A stretch of DNA of 64,000 nt. Source: Opitutus sp. (GTDB lineage Bacteria; Verrucomicrobiota; Verrucomicrobiia; Opitutales; Opitutaceae). The translations under genes were made by a program, and so were the position numbers. Under the pieces are notes generated by a model that worked only from the letters and a program-made list of their open reading frames with translations, did not search any database and was not told the origin of the DNA. The stretch spans positions 1,364,001 to 1,428,000 of the forward strand of contig JACEUQ010000001.1 in the NCBI GenBank assembly GCA_024998815.1. Reading direction: 5' to 3'. Of the stretch, positions 1 to 9,026 are shown one piece after another; position 1 is the stretch's first letter; each line of letters starts with the position of its first letter.

Positions 1-588
1 CCAAGGCGGGGGCAGGCCAAGCCAGTGTCGCACAACTACGCCAGCGTATGGAGTTTGCGCTCAAAGCGTTACGCTTTGAAGTGTTGCGGGTGCATTTGGG
101 CAACATATCCTTTCGCGAGCTTTCCCGTAGCATTGCCTCAAGTGATTTACTGGCGGATTTTTGCGGTGTTCGCACGCTTGAGGGAATCAAGGGGGCGTCC
201 AAAAGTGTGCTGGAGCGGGCCTCGAAGTTTTTCACCGCCGAACAGGTGCGCTGGATGGGGCAAGTGTTGGTGGAGATGTGCGGCGAGAAGGATCGCGCCA
301 CTGAACTCGGGTTGAGCGCGCCGCTGGACATGGATGTTTGCCTCATCGACGGCACGTGCTTGGAGACCAACATCCACTTCCCGGTGGACTGGGTGCTGTT
401 GCGTGATGTGTCCAAGACTTTGCTCAAGGCCATGATTTTAATCCGCCGCGCTGGACTGCTCCACCGTATGCCTGAAGAGCCGGAGTGCTTTGCCAAGCAG
501 ATGAACAAGTTGTGCATGTCAATGACCCACGCAGGCCGCCGCAACGACGCCAAGCGCGCGCGTAAACAGATCCTGCGCAAGATGAAGA
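1..588 (+). pseudogene. 5' part of a DDE transposase gene, cut by IS21 copy A
   Basis: The frame is open from the window edge, so the start codon may lie outside; the first ATG in frame is at 48. The product contains the first catalytic Asp region (LIDGTCLETNIHF) and runs in frame to base 588, where the IS21 left end begins. The rest of the gene, with the second Asp (GTDRGF) and the Glu (ATEARI), lies beyond the insertion at 4274-5007. Bases 286-588 are repeated at 3971-4273. I see a DDE transposase of the IS4/IS5/ISNCY broad type but cannot name the family. This fragment lacks two of the three catalytic residues, so it cannot be active alone. Confidence 0.8.
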
Positions 589-689
589 TGTGAGCGGCGG
601 CGCGAACACCGTCTATTTCTGGCGGTTACAAAATCACCTGTCGTAAAAGCCGATGACCGGCCCCGCCAGGGGCCGATCATCAGGCCCGG

Positions 690-1457
690 TCAGCTTGCAG
701 GTTCGTCGGCCAGGCGGTCTTTCATGCGGTAGGATTTGCCCTCGATGACGACGGTCTGGGCCCGGTGCAGTAGGCGGTCCAGGATCGCCGCGGTGATGCC
801 AGCGTCGTTGTTAAAGATCCCTGCCCAGTGTTTGTAGGCCTTGTTGGTGGTGACGATCAGCGAGCCGCGTTCGTAGCGTTGGCTGACGATCTGGAAGAGC
901 AGGTCGGCCCCCGACTTGTCGAGCGGCAGGTAGCCGACCTCATCGAGCACGAGCACCGCAGGGGTCATGTAACGCTTCAACTCGGCTTGCAACCGGTGCA
1001 GGGACTGGGCGGTGACCAGGGCGTTGATCGCGTCCACCGCCGTCGTAAACAGCACCGTGTAGCCCGCCTGGCACGCCGCGTAGCCCAACGCGCTCGCGAG
1101 ATGTGTCTTCCCAAGCCCCACACCACCGCAAAACACCGCGTTGGTGCGCTCCTTGACAAAGCCCAGTTCGAAGAGGTGCCGCACCTGCGCTTCGTTCAAC
1201 TCCTTGGGCCAGTCCCACTGGAACTGGTCGACGGTTTTCTTGACCGGGAAGCGCGCTGCCTGGATGCGCCGCTCCAGCGCCCGGATCTGGCGGTCCTGGG
1301 TCTCGGCCTGCACCAGTCGGCGTAAAAATTCGGCGTGCGAACAGCGCGCCTTGGCCGCCTCGGCCGTGAGTTCGCCGTGGTGGCGCAGCAGGTAACCGAG
1401 TTTCAGGTACTTGAGTTGATCTTTTAATAAATCGGTTTTTTCGGGTTCTGTTTTCAT
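690..1457 (-). CDS. istB: IS21 transposition helper ATPase IstB (copy A)
   Basis: A 255-residue AAA+ ATPase of the DnaA/DnaC-like IstB family. In IS21 elements it assembles on target DNA and activates the IstA transposase. The Walker A motif GGVGLGKT is at about residues 111-118, Walker B VLVLDE at 168-173 and a sensor-1-like TTN at 203-205. Its ATG overlaps the istA stop as ATGA, which suggests translational coupling. It differs from the copy B protein at residue 8 (Thr for Pro) and residue 107 (Ala for Val), neither in a catalytic motif. Full length and apparently intact. Confidence 0.95.
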   Translation of the reverse strand: MKTEPEKTDLLKDQLKYLKLGYLLRHHGELTAEAAKARCSHAEFLRRLVQAETQDRQIRALERRIQAARFPVKKTVDQFQWDWPKELNEAQVRHLFELGFVKERTNAVFCGGVGLGKTHLASALGYAACQAGYTVLFTTAVDAINALVTAQSLHRLQAELKRYMTPAVLVLDEVGYLPLDKSGADLLFQIVSQRYERGSLIVTTNKAYKHWAGIFNNDAGITAAILDRLLHRAQTVVIEGKSYRMKDRLADEPAS

Positions 1458-2920
1458 TGGGTATAGGGGCTTAAATCCGGGGGACGCAGTTCGAGTTCCA
1501 GTGCGGCCAACGCGTCGGCGCGGGTGAGGTGGATCGGCCCGGCTTGCGGCAAGGCCCGCGCGCGTTGTTCGAGCAAGTTGAGGATGTAATCGCTGGAGTA
1601 GGCGCCGAGTTCATGGGCGCTTTCGATCGCCCGGCCGACTGCCTCCGTTCCATACAGGGCCACCAAACCCACGATAGTCGCCAGGTGGTGTCCCGCGTTG
1701 AGCCGGCGCTCCTCCAGCCCCCGTTGGTAGGCGGGTGCCGCCGGGCTCAGTTCCAAAAACCGTAGCCGCAGGCGCTGCCGCGCCCCCTGCCGTTTGCGCT
1801 CCTCGAGTTCGCGCACATGCTCGGGGTTTTCCACATCGGCGCGGCGGGCAAAACTGCGGGCATGCTCGGCCACCAGGGTGCGGTCCGCATAAAACCTCAC
1901 CTGCGCCCCCTCGATCTGCGCGGTGAGTAGCGCCCCGGCAAACTTCGTGGGCACCGAGTAGCGGTTCGTTTCGATACTCACCCGGCACCGCCGCGACGCC
2001 CGCACGCTTAAGGTGCGCACCGCCGGACTGGCCACCGGGTTAAGCGGCAGGAGCGCAGCGCGCTCCTCGGGCAGCCGGTCCACCGGCCGGCCCTGGGTTT
2101 CAGCGTGAACGCGCACGTTGGCCACCGTTTCCAGCCACAAGCTGGCGGCCGGCCCCAGCTCGGTAAACCCGTTCATCTGCCGCCCGCCAAGGAAGCTTTT
2201 TTTCACGTAACCCACCGCGTTTTCCACCATGCCCTTGGACTGCGGATGCCCCGGCCCGCACGCTTTTATCGTAAACCCGTAGTGCCGGGCAAAGTCCAGG
2301 TACTGGGCGTTGTACACCGGGTCGGTCCCGGGCACATGCGAGAGGACGGCCGTCTTGCAGTTGTCCACCATCACCTCGCGCGGCACCCCGCCGAGTTTTT
2401 CAAAGGCGCGCCGGTGACAGCCCAGCCACCACTCCTGGCCCTGCCCGAGGGTAAATTCCACATGCAGGAACCGGCTGTACCCCAAAACCATGACGAAAAA
2501 ACTTAAAGCCCGCCGGGTGCCGTCCACCTCCACCGCGCCAAAACTGCCCCAGTCCACCTGCGCGGTCTGGCCGGGGGCAAACTTGAGGGTAAGAAACGCC
2601 TCCAGGTTCCTCGGCCGCACCCGCCGCACGTAGTCTTTCAAAATTGAATACCCGCCCGTGTACCCCCGCTCGCGCACCTTTTGCCAGAGCTGCATGGCGG
2701 TGAACGGATGGGCCTCCAGCCAGCGCGCGATCGCCGGCTTGTGCACGTCGAGCTTGCTTGGCCTAGGCACCTGCGCGGCCTGGCTGCGCACGTACTTTTC
2801 CTGCGCCTGCCAGCGCCTCACCGTCTGCACGTGCAACTGGAGCGAGCGGGCGATTTGCGGCGCACTGTGACCGGCCGCCTCCGCCTGTTTTATCCGGCAA
2901 TACAGTTCGTAATCGATCAC
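1454..2920 (-). CDS. istA: IS21 transposase IstA (copy A)
   Basis: A 488-residue transposase. The N-terminus has a helix-turn-helix for binding the element ends (about residues 15-45). The rve-type DDE core has Asp123 in QVDWGSFG, Asp186 in VMVDNCK and Glu233 in SKGMVENAVG. The C-terminal part is the basic IstA tail. The start is GTG, overlapping the stop of the preceding 119-aa gene by two bases (GTGA), and the end overlaps istB by four. These overlaps make one compact operon. The full length and intact triad suggest the copy is still functional, although it lies inside another transposase gene. Confidence 0.95.
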   Translation of the reverse strand: MIDYELYCRIKQAEAAGHSAPQIARSLQLHVQTVRRWQAQEKYVRSQAAQVPRPSKLDVHKPAIARWLEAHPFTAMQLWQKVRERGYTGGYSILKDYVRRVRPRNLEAFLTLKFAPGQTAQVDWGSFGAVEVDGTRRALSFFVMVLGYSRFLHVEFTLGQGQEWWLGCHRRAFEKLGGVPREVMVDNCKTAVLSHVPGTDPVYNAQYLDFARHYGFTIKACGPGHPQSKGMVENAVGYVKKSFLGGRQMNGFTELGPAASLWLETVANVRVHAETQGRPVDRLPEERAALLPLNPVASPAVRTLSVRASRRCRVSIETNRYSVPTKFAGALLTAQIEGAQVRFYADRTLVAEHARSFARRADVENPEHVRELEERKRQGARQRLRLRFLELSPAAPAYQRGLEERRLNAGHHLATIVGLVALYGTEAVGRAIESAHELGAYSSDYILNLLEQRARALPQAGPIHLTRADALAALELELRPPDLSPYTQ

Positions 2921-3276
2921 GCGCCCACCTCCCGGCTCGGCGGCGGCGTTGCCGCCAGCGTGTGCGTTGGCCTGCCCCGGTCCAAGGAGAGCACCTGGTA
3001 AAGTGGCGCGGCGTAGGCGATCACCCCGGCCTCGATTAACTGCCGGCGCGCCTCGACCAGGCCGTCCTCGCTGAGCGTGAGCAGCCGGGCCAGGGTGCGC
3101 GTGGCGTAGTAACTCAGCCCGTCGGCGTCGCCCACGGTGACCAGGACCAGATAGAGGCCCCAGGCGGGGGCACTGGCCCGCCCCAGGTAATTGCCCCGCA
3201 CCAGCCGGTGGTCCAGCCAGCTAAACTGGGCCGGCGTGCGCCGGAGTTGTTCGCGATCGATCGGTTGTTTTTGCAT
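2917..3276 (-). CDS. IS21 accessory small protein, winged-helix-like (copy A)
   Basis: A 119-residue protein identical in sequence to its copy B counterpart. It is predicted to be alpha/beta with a central stretch (SYYATRTLARLLTLSEDGL followed by EARRQLIEAGVI) that looks like a winged helix-turn-helix of the kind that reads DNA. It overlaps the upstream 185-aa gene by 56 bases in another frame and runs into the istA start, so it is an integral part of the IS operon. A role as an end-binding or regulatory protein is inferred from position and fold guess only; I do not recognise a named family. Confidence 0.7.
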   Translation of the reverse strand: MQKQPIDREQLRRTPAQFSWLDHRLVRGNYLGRASAPAWGLYLVLVTVGDADGLSYYATRTLARLLTLSEDGLVEARRQLIEAGVIAYAAPLYQVLSLDRGRPTHTLAATPPPSREVGA

Positions 3277-3778
3277 AATCGGGCGGCTGGACGTCGATGC
3301 CCAGGATCACCCGCCCCCGGGATTGCAGGTGTCGCAGCATGGGTTCGAGGTCCTCTTGTAACGTCACTCCGGCGAACTGCGCGATAAGCCCCACGAGCAC
3401 AGGGTTTTGCGACTCCCATCTGTCTTGTAACGGCACGCAGGGATTCGGTAACGCCACCTCGGCGACCGGCTCGGCTTTAGGCTGGTGCACAACGGATTGC
3501 GTAGTTGGGATGTCTTGTAACGCCACCCGCCGTCGCGGCCCCCTCCGCCTTGAGTACCCCGGATTGGCCTTCCGCCACTCCTGCACCCGTTGGACATTTT
3601 CTGGGCCTTTCCAGTGGTCGAGGTTCTCCGGCTTCGCCAACCATTTGGCCTGACTGGCCGCCCGGCTCGCCCGTCGGCATCCCGGCTTCCCGCAGTAGCG
3701 CTGACGCTCGCGGTTATGCGCGTCGGGCAGAAAGAAATCGACACAGTGCAAACACTTGCGTGAACCGGTTGGATGCAT
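3221..3778 (-). CDS. IS21 accessory protein with Cys pairs and LQD motifs (copy A)
   Basis: A 185-residue protein, first gene of the IS operon. Cys9-x2-Cys12 and Cys29-x4-Cys34 near the N-terminus could form a small zinc-binding unit (KCLHC, RYCGKPGC). A basic middle region (YSRRRGPRRR) follows, then three spaced V-x-LQ-D/E motifs at about residues 85, 115 and 138. It differs from copy B at residue 13 (Val for Ala). Such an extra gene before istA is not part of the minimal two-gene IS21 plan. Function unknown. Zinc and DNA binding are inferences from composition. Confidence 0.7.
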   Translation of the reverse strand: MHPTGSRKCLHCVDFFLPDAHNRERQRYCGKPGCRRASRAASQAKWLAKPENLDHWKGPENVQRVQEWRKANPGYSRRRGPRRRVALQDIPTTQSVVHQPKAEPVAEVALPNPCVPLQDRWESQNPVLVGLIAQFAGVTLQEDLEPMLRHLQSRGRVILGIDVQPPDYAKTTDRSRTTPAHAGPV

Positions 3779-3970
3779 CGCTGTGCATCCGCCAAGCGTC
3801 CCGCCGGTTCAATCTCCACCCATTCGCACCCCTCATATCCCCAGCCGGACAGGGAAGAAAACCCACCCACGGAAGAAGAGTATTACTCTTTTTAAGGGGA
3901 AGAAGATCCACCGAAGAAGAAGTGCATTCCTAACCGCCAGAAATAGACGCTTTCCCGCTCGCCGCTCACA

Positions 3971-5007
3971 AGAAGGATCGCGCCACTGAACTCGGGTTGA
4001 GCGCGCCGCTGGACATGGATGTTTGCCTCATCGACGGCACGTGCTTGGAGACCAACATCCACTTCCCGGTGGACTGGGTGCTGTTGCGTGATGTGTCCAA
4101 GACTTTGCTCAAGGCCATGATTTTAATCCGCCGCGCTGGACTGCTCCACCGTATGCCTGAAGAGCCGGAGTGCTTTGCCAAGCAGATGAACAAGTTGTGC
4201 ATGTCAATGACCCACGCAGGCCGCCGCAACGACGCCAAGCGCGCGCGTAAACAGATCCTGCGCAAGATGAAGACGCTGTTACGCACGATCGGAGAACATG
4301 CCCGCCGCCACCGCGACCTGTTGGCGCAGAAGTATAGCCAAACCCATTACAGCCAACGCCAAACCAAGCGGATAACCACCCGCATCGACGCTATGCTCGG
4401 CCAACTGCCCGCCGTCATCAAGCAGGCCCACGAGCGCATCATCGGCGGACGCCCGGTGCCCAACGACCAAAAGATCCTCAGCGTGCATGAACTTGATGTG
4501 AACGTACTGGTTCGCGGCAAAGCAGGGAGCCAAGTCGAGTTTGGCAACTCGTTGCTGTTGAGCGAGGCGCTCTCCGGTTTAATCACCGACTGGCAACTCT
4601 ACCAGGGCGCGGCTCCGGCAGAATGGTGCCAACTCGAGGAAAGCCTGGCGCGGCAGAACCGCTTTGACCTGAGTGCGCCGATTAGCGCGGTCGGCACCGA
4701 CCGCGGCTTCGCCACCAAAAAAACTTCCGCAATGCTCAAGCAACAAGACGTTTACGATGCGGTATGCCCGCGTGATCCGCACGCGCTCAAGGAGCGTTTG
4801 AGCGAAAAACGCTTCGCCCAATTGCAGCGGCGCCGTTCGGCGACCGAAGCGCGCATTGCGATCCTCAAACAACGCCTCGGCGGACGCTTGCGCTGTAAAG
4901 GGTTTGCCAACCGCTACCGTTCGGTGGGTTGGAGTGTACTCGGTCACAACCTCTGGCTGGTGTCACGAATCCTTGCCGAGGAAATAACACTTCCGCTGGC
5001 CGCTTAA
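3971..5007 (+). pseudogene. 3' part of the DDE transposase gene, after IS21 copy A
   Basis: This fragment resumes the transposase frame but begins 303 bases before the break point, so 3971-4273 repeats 286-588 exactly as far as I can read. It retains all three putative catalytic regions (LIDGTC, GTDRGF, ATEARI) but has lost the N-terminal region and any native start; a TTG at 3997 is the first possible initiation. The family is a DDE transposase that I cannot name more precisely. With a suitable start it would give a 336-residue protein lacking the N-terminal end-binding region, so I treat it as a pseudogene. Confidence 0.8.
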
Positions 5008-5417
5008 TTCAATTTTCCGGCAAAAATGTGAATAACCCTGGGGCTCGCCCCGGCTTTGCCGTACCTTACTACCGCGCTTGGGGGCGGGAAAAATCGATTC
5101 GGGCCGCCGTTTAACGTCGCTGGGGTGATTCGTGCCACCTCGTTCGCCCGCAATCCCAATGGACCTCTGCGCACTTTTTAAAAATCCGGAAATTTGGGAC
5201 AGGCTCTATTTTAAGGCCAATTAACACCCGCCGCAACACACGTAATTGGCATGGCTCGACCCCCAGTCCGTGCTGGTTCGCGACGGCCCCAAAGGGGCGC
5301 TTCCGAGCGCTGTGTGACGCCCCCCTGCACAGAAAATACTTCAAAACTTGGACACCGTTGAAATTTATAGAAATTACGGCTATCCGTCTCTACCGAGTAA
5401 AACTGTAAACCCTAAAT
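5008..5417. other. Non-coding stretch after the transposase fragment
   Basis: No convincing gene is seen. The frames present are short and have no recognisable motifs. GC content drops toward the right end as the AT-rich cysteine-rich gene is approached. I could not locate the right terminal inverted repeat of the interrupted transposase's own IS, because its left end is outside the window. Confidence 0.5.
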
Positions 5418-5459
5418 ATTTTTTGTGCAGGCTTGGTAACTCAAGCCTGCACAAAAAAT
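5418..5459 (+). promoter_or_regulatory. Perfect 18-bp inverted repeat in the leader of the Cys-rich gene
   Basis: The arm attttttgtgcaggcttg (5418-5435) is exactly repeated in reverse complement at 5442-5459, with a 6-base loop. It ends 10 bases before the ATG at 5470. The runs of T and A are inside the stem, not after it, so it does not have the layout of a rho-independent terminator in either direction. It could be an operator, or a hairpin that hides the ribosome-binding site. Confidence 0.75.
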
Positions 5460-5469
5460 TAAAGCCAAA

Positions 5470-6509
5470 ATGAAAAACATATTTTTATTCTTACTTTTAA
5501 CCGCAGCCGGATTTGCTGAGGGAGAAAGCCCTTCTTATTCAGCTGAAACTACATGTAATGCTTCAAGCCCGTGCATAGAAGGCAATCTTTGCGGCGGCAC
5601 CAAATCCGAGGCCCCAGATTGCTCACCACAGCAATGCACCCAACCAACACCACAATGCCAGTGTGAAAAGCTAAACGGCGGTTATTGGGACACAAGTGGC
5701 ATCGCCAACTGCAGTCAATGCGGACCAGATGATGGAGGCCAACTATGCCCATCATCCGGCGGAGCTTACTGTAATCATGGGGCAGGACATCCGGTATGCC
5801 CGTATAACAACCCAAACCCAGACGGAGGCGGAGGTTGCCCATTAGGGCAAACCGATCACGGATGCGGTTGCGGTAATCCAGGCCCAAGCGGATGTGATAA
5901 CCAATGCGGCAGCACAAAAGTCAACGATTGTGCCGGAGTATGCGGCGGTTCAGCCCAATACTACAGCCACAACGCTTGTAGCGGAACAAGCTGCACAAGC
6001 ACAAGCACGTGCGCTAACTCTAAACCCGCAGATACTTGCTCAACAAATCAACAATGTGAGTGCCCAAGCGGACAAACCAAAGGTTGTGACGGGGTTTGCG
6101 CCCCAACCGGCACCCAAGCCACCAATCAAATAGTGGCTGGTTGCGTTGGAACAACCTGCACAGCAGCCTCAGCCACCGTTTGCAAAGCAGGCACAGCAAC
6201 ACCGCAATGTAACTCCAACACCGACTGCGGAGGCTGTCCATCCGGCCAAGTAAAAGGCTGTGACGGCGTTTGTATGCCTACGGGAACCGAAGCCACAAAA
6301 GGTTGCGACAATATCTGTAACAGCGGAAAAATATACGACTGCAATCATAGCTGCGGAGGCACCGCAAAACTGGATTGTAACAATGTCTGCGGTGGACCAG
6401 CAACAGCCCAACTCGTGTCAAGTTGCCAAGGAACTACCTGCACGGGAACAACCACAGTTTGTCAATCAGGCACGGCCTCACCGCAATGCGCCACAGATAT
6501 AAACTGCGG
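5470..6509 (+). pseudogene. Secreted cysteine-rich repeat protein, 5' part (cut by IS21 copy B)
   Basis: The predicted product starts with a signal peptide (MKNIFLFLLLTAAGFAEG) and continues as a cysteine-rich chain. Short motifs recur: GCDGVC followed by PTG or GSG, and DCxxxCGG (DCAGVCGG, DCNNVCGG, DCNHSCGG). Glycine, asparagine, threonine and serine are abundant and the DNA is clearly lower in GC than its neighbours, which suggests a foreign origin. The IS21 element breaks the gene after codon CGG of the motif DINCG. Rejoining 5470-6509 with 9898-10012 (one copy of the duplicated CTGCGG removed) gives an exact in-frame gene of 384 residues. I do not recognise a named family; an extracellular, disulfide-rich role is inferred. 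Confidence 0.8.
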
Positions 6510-6701
6510 TGTGAGCGGCGAGCGGGAAAGCGTCTATTTCTGGCGGTTAGGAATGCACTTCTTCTTCGGTGGATCTTCTTCCCCTTAAAAAGAGTAATAC
6601 TCTTCTTCCGTGGGTGGGTTTTCTTCCCTGTCCGGCTGGGGATATGAGGGGTGCGAATGGGTGGAGATTGAACCGGCGGGACGCTTGGCGGATGCACAGC
6701 G

Positions 6702-7259
6702 ATGCATCCAACCGGTTCACGCAAGTGTTTGCACTGTGCCGATTTCTTTCTGCCCGACGCGCATAACCGCGAGCGTCAGCGCTACTGCGGGAAGCCGGGA
6801 TGCCGACGGGCGAGCCGGGCGGCCAGTCAGGCCAAATGGTTGGCGAAGCCGGAGAACCTCGACCACTGGAAAGGCCCAGAAAATGTCCAACGGGTGCAGG
6901 AGTGGCGGAAGGCCAATCCGGGGTACTCAAGGCGGAGGGGGCCGCGACGGCGGGTGGCGTTACAAGACATCCCAACTACGCAATCCGTTGTGCACCAGCC
7001 TAAAGCCGAGCCGGTCGCCGAGGTGGCGTTACCGAATCCCTGCGTGCCGTTACAAGACAGATGGGAGTCGCAAAACCCTGTGCTCGTGGGGCTTATCGCG
7101 CAGTTCGCCGGAGTGACGTTACAAGAGGACCTCGAACCCATGCTGCGACACCTGCAATCCCGGGGGCGGGTGATCCTGGGCATCGACGTCCAGCCGCCCG
7201 ATTATGCAAAAACAACCGATCGATCGCGAACAACTCCGGCGCACGCCGGCCCAGTTTAG
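6702..7259 (+). CDS. IS21 accessory protein with Cys pairs and LQD motifs (copy B)
   Basis: The 185-residue first gene of the element. Cys9-x2-Cys12 and Cys29-x4-Cys34 may bind zinc. The DNA word cgttacaaga occurs three times (near 6958, 7047 and 7117), encoding VALQD, VPLQD and VTLQE, so the motifs look like a decayed internal repeat. The 3' end overlaps the next gene by 56 bases. No known family recognised; role in transposition or its control is inferred from its position in both copies. Confidence 0.7.
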   Translation: MHPTGSRKCLHCADFFLPDAHNRERQRYCGKPGCRRASRAASQAKWLAKPENLDHWKGPENVQRVQEWRKANPGYSRRRGPRRRVALQDIPTTQSVVHQPKAEPVAEVALPNPCVPLQDRWESQNPVLVGLIAQFAGVTLQEDLEPMLRHLQSRGRVILGIDVQPPDYAKTTDRSRTTPAHAGPV

Positions 7260-7563
7260 CTGGCTGGACCACCGGCTGGTGCGGGGCAATTACCTGGGGC
7301 GGGCCAGTGCCCCCGCCTGGGGCCTCTATCTGGTCCTGGTCACCGTGGGCGACGCCGACGGGCTGAGTTACTACGCCACGCGCACCCTGGCCCGGCTGCT
7401 CACGCTCAGCGAGGACGGCCTGGTCGAGGCGCGCCGGCAGTTAATCGAGGCCGGGGTGATCGCCTACGCCGCGCCACTTTACCAGGTGCTCTCCTTGGAC
7501 CGGGGCAGGCCAACGCACACGCTGGCGGCAACGCCGCCGCCGAGCCGGGAGGTGGGCGCGTGA
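7204..7563 (+). CDS. IS21 accessory small protein, winged-helix-like (copy B)
   Basis: A 119-residue protein that begins inside the preceding gene and ends at TGA overlapping the GTG start of istA (7560). Both copies encode the same sequence, so it is under selection or the copies are very recent. The stretch TRTLARLLTLSEDGLVEARR resembles a winged helix recognition region. A DNA-binding helper for the transposase is the simplest guess, not shown. Confidence 0.7.
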   Translation: MQKQPIDREQLRRTPAQFSWLDHRLVRGNYLGRASAPAWGLYLVLVTVGDADGLSYYATRTLARLLTLSEDGLVEARRQLIEAGVIAYAAPLYQVLSLDRGRPTHTLAATPPPSREVGA

Positions 7564-9026
7564 TCGATTACGAACTGTATTGCCGGATAAAACAGGCGGA
7601 GGCGGCCGGTCACAGTGCGCCGCAAATCGCCCGCTCGCTCCAGTTGCACGTGCAGACGGTGAGGCGCTGGCAGGCGCAGGAAAAGTACGTGCGCAGCCAG
7701 GCCGCGCAGGTGCCTAGGCCAAGCAAGCTCGACGTGCACAAGCCGGCGATCGCGCGCTGGCTGGAGGCCCATCCGTTCACCGCCATGCAGCTCTGGCAAA
7801 AGGTGCGCGAGCGGGGGTACACGGGCGGGTATTCAATTTTGAAAGACTACGTGCGGCGGGTGCGGCCGAGGAACCTGGAGGCGTTTCTTACCCTCAAGTT
7901 TGCCCCCGGCCAGACCGCGCAGGTGGACTGGGGCAGTTTTGGCGCGGTGGAGGTGGACGGCACCCGGCGGGCTTTAAGTTTTTTCGTCATGGTTTTGGGG
8001 TACAGCCGGTTCCTGCATGTGGAATTTACCCTCGGGCAGGGCCAGGAGTGGTGGCTGGGCTGTCACCGGCGCGCCTTTGAAAAACTCGGCGGGGTGCCGC
8101 GCGAGGTGATGGTGGACAACTGCAAGACGGCCGTCCTCTCGCATGTGCCCGGGACCGACCCGGTGTACAACGCCCAGTACCTGGACTTTGCCCGGCACTA
8201 CGGGTTTACGATAAAAGCGTGCGGGCCGGGGCATCCGCAGTCCAAGGGCATGGTGGAAAACGCGGTGGGTTACGTGAAAAAAAGCTTCCTTGGCGGGCGG
8301 CAGATGAACGGGTTTACCGAGCTGGGGCCGGCCGCCAGCTTGTGGCTGGAAACGGTGGCCAACGTGCGCGTTCACGCTGAAACCCAGGGCCGGCCGGTGG
8401 ACCGGCTGCCCGAGGAGCGCGCTGCGCTCCTGCCGCTTAACCCGGTGGCCAGTCCGGCGGTGCGCACCTTAAGCGTGCGGGCGTCGCGGCGGTGCCGGGT
8501 GAGTATCGAAACGAACCGCTACTCGGTGCCCACGAAGTTTGCCGGGGCGCTACTCACCGCGCAGATCGAGGGGGCGCAGGTGAGGTTTTATGCGGACCGC
8601 ACCCTGGTGGCCGAGCATGCCCGCAGTTTTGCCCGCCGCGCCGATGTGGAAAACCCCGAGCATGTGCGCGAACTCGAGGAGCGCAAACGGCAGGGGGCGC
8701 GGCAGCGCCTGCGGCTACGGTTTTTGGAACTGAGCCCGGCGGCACCCGCCTACCAACGGGGGCTGGAGGAGCGCCGGCTCAACGCGGGACACCACCTGGC
8801 GACTATCGTGGGTTTGGTGGCCCTGTATGGAACGGATGCAGTCGGCCGGGCGATCGAAAGCGCCCATGAACTCGGCGCCTACTCCAGCGATTACATCCTC
8901 AACTTGCTCGAACAACGCGCGCGGGCCTTGCCGCAAGCCGGGCCGATCCACCTCACCCGCGCCGACGCGTTGGCCGCACTGGAACTCGAACTACGGCCCC
9001 CGGATTTAAGCCCCTATACCCAATGA
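7560..9026 (+). CDS. istA: IS21 transposase IstA (copy B)
   Basis: A 488-residue DDE transposase matching copy A except for one visible change (Asp for Glu in YGTDAVG). It has an N-terminal helix-turn-helix and the catalytic residues Asp123, Asp186 and Glu233. Start GTG at 7560 overlaps the upstream stop, and its stop overlaps the istB ATG at 9023, so all four genes are likely translated in a coupled way. In the IS21 family IstA cuts and joins the element ends and needs IstB for target choice. Confidence 0.95.
   Translation: MIDYELYCRIKQAEAAGHSAPQIARSLQLHVQTVRRWQAQEKYVRSQAAQVPRPSKLDVHKPAIARWLEAHPFTAMQLWQKVRERGYTGGYSILKDYVRRVRPRNLEAFLTLKFAPGQTAQVDWGSFGAVEVDGTRRALSFFVMVLGYSRFLHVEFTLGQGQEWWLGCHRRAFEKLGGVPREVMVDNCKTAVLSHVPGTDPVYNAQYLDFARHYGFTIKACGPGHPQSKGMVENAVGYVKKSFLGGRQMNGFTELGPAASLWLETVANVRVHAETQGRPVDRLPEERAALLPLNPVASPAVRTLSVRASRRCRVSIETNRYSVPTKFAGALLTAQIEGAQVRFYADRTLVAEHARSFARRADVENPEHVRELEERKRQGARQRLRLRFLELSPAAPAYQRGLEERRLNAGHHLATIVGLVALYGTDAVGRAIESAHELGAYSSDYILNLLEQRARALPQAGPIHLTRADALAALELELRPPDLSPYTQ

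Larger units (their letters stand above)
589..3970 (-). mobile_element. IS21-family insertion sequence, copy A
   Basis: The element is 3382 bp and begins TGTGAGCGGC and ends GCCGCTCACA. The inner parts of the ends match as inverted repeats around CCGTCTATTTCTGGCGGTTA, with a few differences. It carries four genes on the minus strand in the order 185-aa ORF, 119-aa ORF, istA, istB. Length and content equal copy B at 6510-9891, which points the other way; only a few protein differences are visible (IstA E/D near residue 427, IstB T8/P8 and A107/V107, small ORF V/A at residue 13). Unlike copy B, its flanks show no short target duplication. They carry a 303-bp direct repeat instead. Confidence 0.93.

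Noticed and set aside
5418..5459. Inverted repeat as a bidirectional terminator
   Set aside because: T-run comes before the stem and A-run after it on the plus strand, the reverse of terminator layout.
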